DNA of 64,000 nucleotides, from contig CALUTT010000011.1 in NCBI GenBank assembly GCA_944323775.1, positions 1 through 64,000 of the forward strand. Reading direction: 5' to 3'. Below are positions 46,695 through 55,220 of the stretch, piece by piece; within the stretch, counting starts at the first letter, position 1; each line of letters starts with the position of its first letter. Source of the DNA: an uncultured Bacteroidales bacterium. GTDB lineage: Bacteria > Bacteroidota > Bacteroidia > Bacteroidales > UBA932. A model generated the notes under the pieces. It saw only the letters and a program-made list of their open reading frames with translations. It made no database searches and was not told the origin of the DNA. Position numbers and translations under genes: made by a program.

Positions 46695-46832
46695 CTGAAC
46701 TTCAGTTATTGTTTTACCGCACAAATATCTGTCATTGAGACCTCTTTGCAAAGATTCCGGATGACCCTTTTACGAAATGCCGTTCCCGTGTTGTGAAATG
46801 GCCTGAATCCGTGATGAAACTTTTGCAGGCGA

Positions 46833-46864
46833 TTTCACATGGAATGGAAATACTGCTATCTTTG
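46833..46864 (+). promoter_or_regulatory. Promoter of the lytTR pair
   Basis: TTTC at 46833-46836, 20 bases, TATCTTTG at 46857-46864, only eight bases before the ATG. The very short leader suggests near-leaderless translation. Confidence 0.55.
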
Positions 46865-46872
46865 CACAGACA

Positions 46873-47259
46873 ATGAAAGAGTTGATTTTGCCCAACGGAG
46901 GGACGGAACTCCTGAAGGTCCGGCCCTCAGACATAATCTACATAGAAGCTGACGGCAACTACTGCTGCATGTACCTTACAGGAGGTTTCCGGCAGCAGCT
47001 GTGGTTCAACCGGCAGAGATTCATCGCCATCATCAACGAACAGATGAAGAGCGAACGGCCGACCTTCGTAGTGGTCGGACGCAGCTATATTGTCAACATG
47101 GCTTATATTTTCTTGATTAACCCGGCTCAGGGCGAACTGATGCTGTTCGACTCGGCCAATCCCGGCCAGACAAGGCTGCACGCTTCTCAGGAGGCCCTGA
47201 GCAAACTGAGACGTGAAATCGCCTGCCTGGAAGGATATAAAGACGAACCGGCTCTATGA
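46873..47259 (+). CDS. Stand-alone LytTR DNA-binding protein
   Basis: The 128 residues consist almost only of a LytTR domain (about 8-115): IIYIEADGNYCCMYLTGG, RFIAIINEQ, FVVVGRSYIVNMAYIFLINP and the final strand-helix. There is no receiver domain, so it is not a classical response regulator. Its stop overlaps the start of the membrane-anchored NAGPA-like gene by four bases (ATGA), implying they work together, perhaps with the membrane protein sensing for the DNA-binding one. It is divergent from creD. Confidence 0.9.
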   Translation: MKELILPNGGTELLKVRPSDIIYIEADGNYCCMYLTGGFRQQLWFNRQRFIAIINEQMKSERPTFVVVGRSYIVNMAYIFLINPAQGELMLFDSANPGQTRLHASQEALSKLRREIACLEGYKDEPAL

Positions 47260-48188
47260 TGGACAAGATGGACAGATACGATGATGAAGTGACGATAATC
47301 GGAGGTTCCGAATGGAAGCCCGACAGCCCCGGCAACGGCACTCGGGACAGATCCGAAACTTCTTCCGGACTCAAGAGATGGAAAGCCATAGCCGCCGTGT
47401 CAGTGACCGTTCCCGTCCTGCTCGCCTGCTTTCTCATTGGGCGCCATCTGTTCTTCATGGCCCGGTTCCCCAAAGCCAGACCAGACAGTGAGATAATCCA
47501 GGAACTCTCAAGCCCGGCAAGATTCACGGTAGGGGCCCCGGGGATACACTTCAATACGGCAAGTTCCATGGGTGTCCCGCTTAAGATATATGAGATTGAA
47601 GGACTTTACGCCCACTTTGCGGATACTGTTCCTGATTACTCCGACTCTTCAATATTCCTGATCACACGCAGCGCCGACTACCGCATCGAGAACGACAGAA
47701 GGATTATTATCGGAGACTTCATTCAGGAAGGAAAGACCCTTTCGAAGAGCACGTGGAGAGCCGGTTTCATGGCCATAAATGGAGGGAAAGCGCAAATTGG
47801 AATCTCAAGGAATGGCAAGGTTCGCAGATTCGTGCAGAAACATGGCGGTTCATTCTTCAGGCAACTCGCCATTGTTTCGGCAGGCACGAGGTGCGATGAA
47901 CAGTTCATTCTGAAAGGGAAGGTGTCGCGCTGCGCATATGCCAGGGACGAAAGCGGACGGCTATGCTTCGTCGAGACAGTCAATCCCGAGACACTATACG
48001 GTTTTGCGGATGCTCTCATTGAATACGGGTTCATCGATGCCGTCTATGTCACGGGCGGGACACAGCCTGAACTGTTCTACCGTGACTCATGCGGTACCGC
48101 CCACGGCCGGTACACGGATGACAAGCCCCACAAACTCGTCATATGGACCAGGCTGCCTGTCACAGCACCTCGAGAGTCACGACCTTGA
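47256..48188 (+). CDS. Membrane-anchored NAGPA-like (phosphodiester glycosidase fold) protein
   Basis: The 310-residue protein has a cytosolic N-terminus (1-45), one membrane helix (about 46-68) and a periplasmic domain with the order of the phosphodiester-glycosidase (NAGPA) fold: GLYAHFADTVPD, AINGGKAQIG (canonical NGGFF), and GFIDAVYVTGGTQPELF (canonical LDGGGS). Because both signature loops are altered, catalysis is doubtful and a binding or sensory role is possible. It is translationally coupled to the LytTR gene. The 3' end overlaps the convergent gene by 29 bases. Confidence 0.65.
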   Translation: MMDKMDRYDDEVTIIGGSEWKPDSPGNGTRDRSETSSGLKRWKAIAAVSVTVPVLLACFLIGRHLFFMARFPKARPDSEIIQELSSPARFTVGAPGIHFNTASSMGVPLKIYEIEGLYAHFADTVPDYSDSSIFLITRSADYRIENDRRIIIGDFIQEGKTLSKSTWRAGFMAINGGKAQIGISRNGKVRRFVQKHGGSFFRQLAIVSAGTRCDEQFILKGKVSRCAYARDESGRLCFVETVNPETLYGFADALIEYGFIDAVYVTGGTQPELFYRDSCGTAHGRYTDDKPHKLVIWTRLPVTAPRESRP

Positions 48189-49380
48189 CGCAGACGGCAT
48201 CTTCCACATAGCTGCCGGCCCAGATGGACAGGAGGTACTGCCCGTCTATGAACTTTCCTCCACGCAGACTCTGGAAGGAAAAGCTCATGTGCATTAAATT
48301 ACGTCCCGCAAGATGAATACTGCCGGAAAACCCTTCGGGACAGTCGCCTTCTTTCGGACGGATGACGTCACCGTCCGGAGTAGTCACTTTATAGTAGACT
48401 TCAATCGGATTATAGGAACAGTTCATAAACCGTGCGGCAAACCAAAGATGCCCGTTGATATCCCTGGACCTTATACGGGGAAATTTCACCTGGTCGCCAT
48501 CACTCAGACTTTCAAGCCACGTGGCGGCATCCAGGACTTCCGAGGTAGAGAATCCGTATTTTTCAACAAGCAGGTACCTGTCATCCTTGAGGCTCCTGAG
48601 GACGTTGAGTTTCGAGCTGCGCAGCAGGCTGCCTTCAAACAATATCCGGTATTCATACTCTCCGGGAGAGTACCAGTCTGCGGACTCGGTCCCCCATCCT
48701 CCGAATTCAATTGTCCCGCCTCCGGACTTTACGGTAACGTCCTTGCTGAAACCCGTGACCTGCCTGCCATGCTTGACGACCTCAACATCCAGGGTTATGT
48801 CCCGCTCCCCGTCCCACTGTCCGTACCTTGCATACTCCGCACGGCAGTACAGATATGCCATTTCCGAGTTGAATCTTGTCTGGTCCGCCTGCAGCCAGGG
48901 CCCGGCGTCAGAATCCGAGAACAGCAGGGAAGAGATGCGTATATAACCGCCCAGCCTTGCGAGCTGCTCGGGATCATCTATATAGAAAGACTTGGAAACC
49001 AGTATGTTGTCCTGTTCATCCATAAGGAAGAAATGCCAGGACCCGTATGTGAGATACCTGTCGTCACAGACTATTCCAGGGCATTCGAGGAAAATCTTAC
49101 CGTCCCTTGGGATAGTTCCAGAGTACTCCGCCGCATAGCCCTCCGGCATGTCTTTGCCCTGCACCCATTTCGCCTTGGGGCTGACGATCCTGACATACCA
49201 GTGGAAATCGCCCGTCCTGTCCACCTGCATGTGAAGACGGGGGAAAACATACATTGATCCGCGGTCAATCCTGTCGCCGTACTGCTTCTTTCCCCGGTCA
49301 GAAGAGCTCGCACCTCCATGGAAATCCACATCCTCGACCACATACTCGGGTCCCTTCTTCAGAAAGTCAAAAATGGCCAT
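48160..49380 (-). CDS. Cytoplasmic protein of apparent tandem beta-sandwich units
   Basis: The ATG at 49380 gives 406 residues with no signal peptide or membrane helix. The sequence looks like three related beta units. Each has a W/Y-rich strand near its start (FHWYVRIVSP, MAYLYCRAEYA, LWFAARFMN) and closes with a G-x-(W/Y) hairpin (YGSWHFFLMDEQD, PGEYEYRILFEGS, DGQYLLSIWAGS). I recognise no family. It follows uvrA2 by 52 bases on the same strand. The repeat claim is by eye and needs profile comparison. An extension upstream to 49533 would overlap uvrA2 and is rejected. Confidence 0.6.
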   Translation of the reverse strand: MAIFDFLKKGPEYVVEDVDFHGGASSSDRGKKQYGDRIDRGSMYVFPRLHMQVDRTGDFHWYVRIVSPKAKWVQGKDMPEGYAAEYSGTIPRDGKIFLECPGIVCDDRYLTYGSWHFFLMDEQDNILVSKSFYIDDPEQLARLGGYIRISSLLFSDSDAGPWLQADQTRFNSEMAYLYCRAEYARYGQWDGERDITLDVEVVKHGRQVTGFSKDVTVKSGGGTIEFGGWGTESADWYSPGEYEYRILFEGSLLRSSKLNVLRSLKDDRYLLVEKYGFSTSEVLDAATWLESLSDGDQVKFPRIRSRDINGHLWFAARFMNCSYNPIEVYYKVTTPDGDVIRPKEGDCPEGFSGSIHLAGRNLMHMSFSFQSLRGGKFIDGQYLLSIWAGSYVEDAVCVKVVTLEVL

Positions 49381-49432
49381 AACACAGAGTTTTGGCCAAT
49401 GTAGCAATAATAACTCACTAATGCAAAAAGCG

Positions 49433-51952
49433 TCAGCAGCCGGAAAGATACCTCCCGGTAACGCTCTCACTGCATGCGGCGACCTGCACGGGAGTCCCGG
49501 CAACCACGACCCTGCCGCCTTCCGATCCTCCACCAGGCCCCATGTCTATGATATAGTCGGCATTTCTCATCACGTCCAGGTCATGTTCGATGACGACTAC
49601 CGTCGCCCCCTGGTCCACCAGCCTCTGGAAAACCCTGAGCAGAGTCTGAACGTCACTGGGATGCAGGCCTATCGTAGGCTCGTCGAAAACGAACATAGTG
49701 TCGTCCTGACCGCGCCCCATCTCGCTTGCCAGCTTGAGCCTCTGCGCCTCGCCTCCTGAAAGTCCGGGAGTCTGTTCCCCGAGAGTAAGGTATCCAAGAC
49801 CCAGATCCCGGAGCACCTTGAGTCTTTGGCTGACGGTCTTCAGGTCAGCGCACGCCGCAAGAGCGTCGTTGACGTCCATCGCCATGAGTTCCGGAAGCGA
49901 ATGGAACTCTCCAGCCCCGTTCTCTCTTCTGACAAGGTAGGCAGTCCGCGAATACCTCGACCCGCGGCACGCGGGGCACGGGATGTCAACGTCCGGCAGG
50001 AACTGCACGTCAAGGCTTATCACTCCTGTCCCGTCGCATTCGGGACAGCGCAGACGCCCGGTGTTGTATGAGAAGTCTCCGTCCCTGAAGCCCATCTTCC
50101 TGGCGTCTGGAAGTTTCGAGTACACTTTTCTGAGTTCGTCATGTACATTGGCATAGGTCGCCACCGTCGAACGCACATTCTGCCCGATCGGAGACGCGTC
50201 TATCAGCTTTACATGCCTTATGCCCGAAGTCTCCACCCCGTGCACATGCTCCGGCATGGCCGAATGCTCGGTCACTGACCTTATGGCCGGGATAAGGCTT
50301 TCAAGCACGAGCGTGGTCTTGCCGGAACCGGAGACACCGGTCACGACCGTCAGCCGTCCCTTGGGGATGTCCACTTCGAGCGGCCTGACGGTATGGATGG
50401 CCCCGGTCGACAGATGTATCCTGCCGAGATCGAACATATGGTCGGAGTCACAGAGGTTCCGTGCCAGGATCTCCGCCTTCCCTGACAGGTAGGGTCCTAT
50501 CTTCGATTCCGGATTTAGCATGATGTCGGCAAGGGACCCTTCGGCTATGACACGTCCTCCGGACGAACCGGCACCGGGCCCGAGTTCTATGAAATGGCCG
50601 GCCTTGCGCAGTATCTGTATGTCATGGTCGACCAGCACCACCGAGTTGCCGTCAGAGACAAGGTCCTCCATAACGCCCGCAAGTCCCTCAATGTTGGCAG
50701 GGTGAAGACCTATCGAAGGTTCGTCAAGCACATACAGGACCCCTGTCGTCCGGTTCCTCACCGCGCGCGCAAGCTGCATGCGCTGCCTTTCTCCGGTAGA
50801 AAGCGTCGATGCGGCACGATCAAGCGAAAGATACCCGACTCCGAGGTCGAGCAGCCGGCGGGATGCATCCAGCAGCGACTCGCAGATGTTAACGGCCATC
50901 GGGCGCATCTGTTCAGGCAGAGATGCCGGCACCTTCTTCACCCACCCGACCAGTTCCGACAGGGTCATGCGGCAGGCGTCAGCAAGCGAGATTCCCATGA
51001 CACGCGGAGCCCTCGCCGCCTCACTCAGACGTGATCCGCCGCAGTCCGGACATTCCTCGGTCTTCAGGAAGCGTTCGACTCTCTTCATCCCTTTCTCGTC
51101 CTTCACCTTTGCAAGGGCATTCTCGACCGTATACACGGCATTGTAATAGGTGAAGTCAAGTTCTCCTGCCTGGTTCGTGGTCTTGGACTTGTAGAATATA
51201 TGTTTCTTTTCAGCCGGACCGTGAAAGACGATGTCCCTCTCCCGCGGGGTCAGACGGTTGAAAGGCACGTCCGTCCTTACGCCCATTGCGCGGCACACGT
51301 CGGTCATCAGCGACCACATGAGAGTATTCCACGGTGCCACGGCCCCCTCGTCGATGCTCAGGTTCTCGTCAGGCACCAGAGTGGACTCGTCAACCCGGCG
51401 CACGAATCCCGTTCCTTCACATGAAGGACAGGCTCCCTGGCTGTTGAAAGACAGTTCCTCAGCCGAAGGAGCGAAGAAATGTGCCCCGCACTCAGGGCAG
51501 ACCAGTTCCTTGCCCGCAGCGACGAGCAGCGACGGCTCGACATAGTGCCCGTTCGGACACCTGTGGCTTGCGACACGCGAGAACAGCAGCCTCAGAGAGT
51601 TAAGAAGTTCGGTGCCGGTACCGAAAGTGCTGCGTATTCCGGGAATCCCCGGACGCTGGTGCATCGCAAGGGAAGCCGGCACATAGAGCACCTCGTCGAC
51701 ATCCGCTCTGGCCGCCTGGGTCATGCGGCGCCGGGTATACGTTGACAACGACTCGAGATAGCGCCTGGACCCCTCGGAATACAGTACTCCAAGGGCCAGA
51801 GAAGACTTTCCGGAGCCGGAGACCCCGGCTATCCCGACAATCTTGCCGAGCGGCACGCGGACGTCGATGTTCTTCAGGTTGTGGACGCGTGCACCATGCA
51901 CGACTATGCTGTCCGGAGTTGTTCTTTCAATATCCTTTTCCATTGTTTTCAT
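49433..51952 (-). CDS. UvrA2-type ABC ATPase lacking the UvrB-binding domain
   Basis: The 839 residues hold two ABC cassettes: Walker A GVSGSGKSS (about 42-50) and GVSGSGKTT (about 538), signatures LSTGERQRMQL and LSGGEAQRLKL, Walker B VLYVLDEP and MFVFDEP, plus zinc modules CPECGAHFF...CPSCEGTG and CPECDGTG...CPACRGS. Between RVASHRCP and SFNSQGACPSC only about 45 residues remain, where E. coli UvrA has the roughly 110-residue UvrB-binding domain. It is therefore a class-II UvrA, linked elsewhere to resistance to DNA-binding drugs. Its ATG overlaps the Sel1 gene stop by four bases. Confidence 0.9.
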   Translation of the reverse strand: MKTMEKDIERTTPDSIVVHGARVHNLKNIDVRVPLGKIVGIAGVSGSGKSSLALGVLYSEGSRRYLESLSTYTRRRMTQAARADVDEVLYVPASLAMHQRPGIPGIRSTFGTGTELLNSLRLLFSRVASHRCPNGHYVEPSLLVAAGKELVCPECGAHFFAPSAEELSFNSQGACPSCEGTGFVRRVDESTLVPDENLSIDEGAVAPWNTLMWSLMTDVCRAMGVRTDVPFNRLTPRERDIVFHGPAEKKHIFYKSKTTNQAGELDFTYYNAVYTVENALAKVKDEKGMKRVERFLKTEECPDCGGSRLSEAARAPRVMGISLADACRMTLSELVGWVKKVPASLPEQMRPMAVNICESLLDASRRLLDLGVGYLSLDRAASTLSTGERQRMQLARAVRNRTTGVLYVLDEPSIGLHPANIEGLAGVMEDLVSDGNSVVLVDHDIQILRKAGHFIELGPGAGSSGGRVIAEGSLADIMLNPESKIGPYLSGKAEILARNLCDSDHMFDLGRIHLSTGAIHTVRPLEVDIPKGRLTVVTGVSGSGKTTLVLESLIPAIRSVTEHSAMPEHVHGVETSGIRHVKLIDASPIGQNVRSTVATYANVHDELRKVYSKLPDARKMGFRDGDFSYNTGRLRCPECDGTGVISLDVQFLPDVDIPCPACRGSRYSRTAYLVRRENGAGEFHSLPELMAMDVNDALAACADLKTVSQRLKVLRDLGLGYLTLGEQTPGLSGGEAQRLKLASEMGRGQDDTMFVFDEPTIGLHPSDVQTLLRVFQRLVDQGATVVVIEHDLDVMRNADYIIDMGPGGGSEGGRVVVAGTPVQVAACSESVTGRYLSGC

Positions 51953-53229
51953 GCATATGCGTCATACCGTCCGTCATCGTCAGGGATATCGTCCGCTCCG
52001 TCCCCGTCCGGCGAATCGAAGACCGGGGCATAAAGGCTCTCTATCTCGTCCGCATATTCCGACAGCCTGCCCTGGCTGTATGCCACTACAGTTTCGGAGA
52101 GCATTTTCCTGTTACCCAGACGTGCCCCCTGCAGCGCGCACATGTCCCTGAAGCCCAGATCTTTCTCGACAAGTCCTCCGCGCACCATGTCGAACATGCT
52201 GCTGTAACAGGAATCATTGGCAAGAGCAGCTCCGCGGCAATACCATGTCCATGCCGCATGAATGTCGCGCCCGACCCCGTATCGGCCCTCGAGGAAGACA
52301 TCGCCAAGCACTTCGGCCGCAGCCAGGGAACCTCTGGAGCATGCCTTTTCAAGAGCGGACACAAACTGCCGGGACGCTTCCGCCCTTTCACTCGCTGGCA
52401 AGTTCTCGAAGCCTTCTATCCCGTACATCGCAAGCAGGAACAGGCATGAGTGGTCCTCAAGGCCGGCGCCGCGGGAAAGAGTCTCCAGAAACAGGTCCCT
52501 GTCCGTCAGGCGGAACGAGTCATCATGTGAGAGAGCCACGGCCAGGTCACCCCATGCCACCCTGAGCCCGAGTCCGGCCGCCTTGCCGAAATATCCGGCC
52601 GAAGACGACAGGCTGCCGCACTCTCGCTGTGCACAGCCCTGAATATACGGCCACCACGGATTCTCCGGGTCGCCTTCCGCCAGCTCTCCAGCCTGACGGA
52701 GAGCCTCCCCGGGATCAGCCTCCAGCCACGGACGGCCGAACACCATGTCCCTGAGTTCCGTACGGAACGCGAACCCGCAACCATGCTCCCTGGCATCGGA
52801 CATCAGCGACTCTGCACGAAGGGCGTCAACAGTTCCAAGTTCACCTCTGCGGCACATCTGCGCAAGAGCCACTCCGGCTTCCTGCACACCGAGGCCGAGC
52901 GCTCTGGAAAAGCATTCAGCGGCAACGGAACACGAATCGGAATGGGGCTGTGTGTAAAGTTCAAAGCACCCTTTTGCCAGGAGGGCATAAGGATCCCCTC
53001 CCACCGCAGCGGCCTCGATGAGGCCGACAGTGTCACTGCCAAAGACAAAAGGATTCGCATACTCGCAGACAGTCCAGACAAGATATCTCGCCGCGACGGA
53101 ATCACCGGCAGCAAGAGGCAGAGCCTTGCGGACAAGTGCGTCATAGTCACCGGAACGGAACAGGACGGCAAAGTCCGGATCCGGCCGTTTCCCCGATGAG
53201 GGCTCCCGTATGATGGCAGGAGCAGGCAT
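51949..53229 (-). CDS. Sel1-like repeat protein coupled to uvrA2
   Basis: The ATG at 53229, four bases after the start of the preceding gene's TGA stop, gives 426 residues. It is helical and Sel1-like: AAECFSRALGLGVQEAGVALAQMCRRG, SAGYFGKAAGLGLRVAWGDLA, AAEVLGDVFLEGRYGVGRDIHAAWTW. No signal peptide. It aligns with the C-terminal 350 residues of the 29799-31196 protein (ENPWWPYIQGCAQ, TWYCRGAALANDSCYSSM, VEKDLGFRDMCALQG). The C-terminus is acidic (SPDGDGADDIPDDDG). ATGA coupling to uvrA2 suggests joint action, but no such partnership is established. Confidence 0.75.
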   Translation of the reverse strand: MPAPAIIREPSSGKRPDPDFAVLFRSGDYDALVRKALPLAAGDSVAARYLVWTVCEYANPFVFGSDTVGLIEAAAVGGDPYALLAKGCFELYTQPHSDSCSVAAECFSRALGLGVQEAGVALAQMCRRGELGTVDALRAESLMSDAREHGCGFAFRTELRDMVFGRPWLEADPGEALRQAGELAEGDPENPWWPYIQGCAQRECGSLSSSAGYFGKAAGLGLRVAWGDLAVALSHDDSFRLTDRDLFLETLSRGAGLEDHSCLFLLAMYGIEGFENLPASERAEASRQFVSALEKACSRGSLAAAEVLGDVFLEGRYGVGRDIHAAWTWYCRGAALANDSCYSSMFDMVRGGLVEKDLGFRDMCALQGARLGNRKMLSETVVAYSQGRLSEYADEIESLYAPVFDSPDGDGADDIPDDDGRYDAYA

Positions 53230-53230
53230 G

Positions 53231-54001
53231 TCAGAATTCAGTCGCTTTCCTGAAGTCGTACTGGCCCTTGCCTTCCGTAGCCTTCCCGAACCGTATGGCA
53301 TTCACCGGACAGTTGTGATAGCAGGCATCGCAGGTCGTGCAATGTCCCAGCCACTTCGGGCGTCCGTTCTCGATCCTGATGTTGTCAAGCGGGCACACCT
53401 TCGCGCACAGGCCGCAGCCCGTGCATGCGTCAGTGACGTGCCACGGCCTGTCTGTCACAAGAAAGCGGTAGAAGAACGGCCTTACAAAATATGTGTTGAG
53501 CCATGCCGCTTTCCCCATGAAGACCTCATCAGTACGCTTTTCTTCCATTATCTGCCCTGCTATGCGCGGCAGTTCGCCGGCGGCCTTGATGACCTTGGCT
53601 CTGGCTTCGGAAGCAGAGTCGAGTTCCATTCCTCTGAGATTGACATAAGTCTCAGGCATAACCACTCCGAACGCAGCGTCAAGGGAAAGCCCGATGCCAG
53701 AGAGAGCCTTGCGGAAGACTCGGGTCGAGAACCCGGCGCTGTCACCGTATGTCAACACAAGGAAACAGTAGCCTGGCCTGCCGGAAACGGAAAGCTTCCT
53801 GAGGAAGTCCAGCACAAGGCGCGGCGGAGCCCAGCAGTACACCGGGCATACAAATCCCAGACGCTCGCCCTCCTGCAGAGTCCAGGAGTATTCCCCCTTT
53901 CTTTCTGCATCAGGGATGAACACAAGCTTCTCTCCAAGGCTGTCTGCAAGCCTCCCTGCGACAAAACGGCTGTTACCGCATCCGGAATAATAGAATATCA
54001 T
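53231..54001 (-). CDS. EFR1-family flavodoxin-ferredoxin protein
   Basis: In 256 residues an N-terminal flavodoxin domain (IFYYSGCGNSRFVAGRLAD, then FVCPVYCWAPPRLVLDFL) is fused to a C-terminal double [4Fe-4S] ferredoxin: CTGCGLCAKVCPLDN and CTTCDACYHNCPVNA (about 190-235). This is the EFR1 layout of anaerobes; it should pass electrons between FMN and clusters in the cytoplasm. It sits between the alcohol dehydrogenase (9-base gap) and Sel1 genes. Confidence 0.92.
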   Translation of the reverse strand: MIFYYSGCGNSRFVAGRLADSLGEKLVFIPDAERKGEYSWTLQEGERLGFVCPVYCWAPPRLVLDFLRKLSVSGRPGYCFLVLTYGDSAGFSTRVFRKALSGIGLSLDAAFGVVMPETYVNLRGMELDSASEARAKVIKAAGELPRIAGQIMEEKRTDEVFMGKAAWLNTYFVRPFFYRFLVTDRPWHVTDACTGCGLCAKVCPLDNIRIENGRPKWLGHCTTCDACYHNCPVNAIRFGKATEGKGQYDFRKATEF

Positions 54002-54010
54002 AATGCCCTC

Positions 54011-55192
54011 CTATCTTGCCATCCGGTATATGTTCTCCATGTCGGATCGCGAGAGCTTCATCAGGCTTCCGACAGACATGGTGCCCCAGCCGCTGCACTT
54101 GTCAGCCATCTCGGCAATCTCCGCATCCGTTATCTCCCTGCCCGTCAGCTCGTGAATGCTGACCGGCATGCCCAATGAGCGGAAGAAATCCTCGAGAGCG
54201 CATATTCCAGCCTCCGCCGTCGCTTCCGGAGAACGGAAATCCTGTTCGACCCCCATGACGTTTACCGCAAAACGCACGAAGCGCGACATGTTCTCCTTCC
54301 TGACATACCTTGCCCAGCTTCCCCACAGTGCTGCAAGGCCGGCTCCATGGCTGACATCGAACATTCCGCTGAGCTCATGCTCAAGCTTGTGCGTCGCCCA
54401 GTCCCCTGTCGTACCGCAGCCCGTCAGGCCGTTGTGCGAGAGGCTGCCTGCCCACATGAGCTGGGAACGCAGGACATAGCTGCGTGGCTGGGCAAGCACT
54501 TTCGGGGCAACGCTCAGCACGGTGCGCAGCAACCCTTCGGCAAGAGCGTCCGTGACCGCCATGTCGTCATCCTTGGAGAAATACCTCTCCATCGTATGCA
54601 TCATTATGTCCACCGCGCCGCATGCGGTCTGCCATGCGGGAAGGGTATATGTCAGTTCCGGGTCCATGACAGCGAACCTGCACCGGTACCCGTCCGTATT
54701 GAAGCCTTTCTTTATTCCTCCGTCGTCATTGGTTATCACGCTGCTGTCACTCATCTCGCTCCCCGATGCAGGAAGAGTGAGTACGCATCCCACTGGCAGC
54801 CACTCGGAAGGCTTTGCCTTCCCGGCGTAGAAGTCCCAGACATCACCCTCATATGGCACCCCCATGCTGATCGCCTTGCACGAATCGATGACAGACCCAC
54901 CGCCGACAGCGAGCAGGAAATCGACTCCCTGCTCCCGGCACAGTCCGATACCTCTGCGGACCATGCTGAGCCTTGGGTTCGGCACGACTCCTCCGAGAGT
55001 CACATAAGCGATTCCGGCAGCCTCGAGCCCTGCCGTGATGCGTGACAGAAGGCCGGACCGCACGGCACTTCCGCCGCCATAGTGGACAAGGACCTTGCTT
55101 CCTCCATATTTTCTTATCAGATCACTCACCTGATCCTCCGTGCCGCGGCCGAAAACGACCTGAGTCGGGGCATAATAACTGAAATCCTTCAT
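54011..55192 (-). CDS. Iron-containing alcohol dehydrogenase
   Basis: The 393 residues match the group-III Fe-ADH family of the BDH/YqhD type. The nucleotide-binding domain contains VHYGGGSAVRSGL and AVGGGSVIDSCKAIS. The iron-binding domain contains AVDIMMHTMERYFS, SHNGLTG and FDVSHGAGLAALW. It interconverts an aldehyde or ketone and an alcohol with NAD(P)H. The substrate cannot be assigned. It lies between a Gfo/Idh/MocA dehydrogenase and the EFR1 gene. Confidence 0.93.
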   Translation of the reverse strand: MKDFSYYAPTQVVFGRGTEDQVSDLIRKYGGSKVLVHYGGGSAVRSGLLSRITAGLEAAGIAYVTLGGVVPNPRLSMVRRGIGLCREQGVDFLLAVGGGSVIDSCKAISMGVPYEGDVWDFYAGKAKPSEWLPVGCVLTLPASGSEMSDSSVITNDDGGIKKGFNTDGYRCRFAVMDPELTYTLPAWQTACGAVDIMMHTMERYFSKDDDMAVTDALAEGLLRTVLSVAPKVLAQPRSYVLRSQLMWAGSLSHNGLTGCGTTGDWATHKLEHELSGMFDVSHGAGLAALWGSWARYVRKENMSRFVRFAVNVMGVEQDFRSPEATAEAGICALEDFFRSLGMPVSIHELTGREITDAEIAEMADKCSGWGTMSVGSLMKLSRSDMENIYRMAR

Positions 55193-55220
55193 TGCTGTAT
55201 CCGCTGTTAAAGAAAAACTC

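Noticed and set aside
49381..49533. N-terminal extension of the beta-repeat protein
   Set aside because: It overlaps the end of uvrA2 and has an atypical Cys/His/Pro-rich composition; the ATG at 49380 begins a sensible protein.
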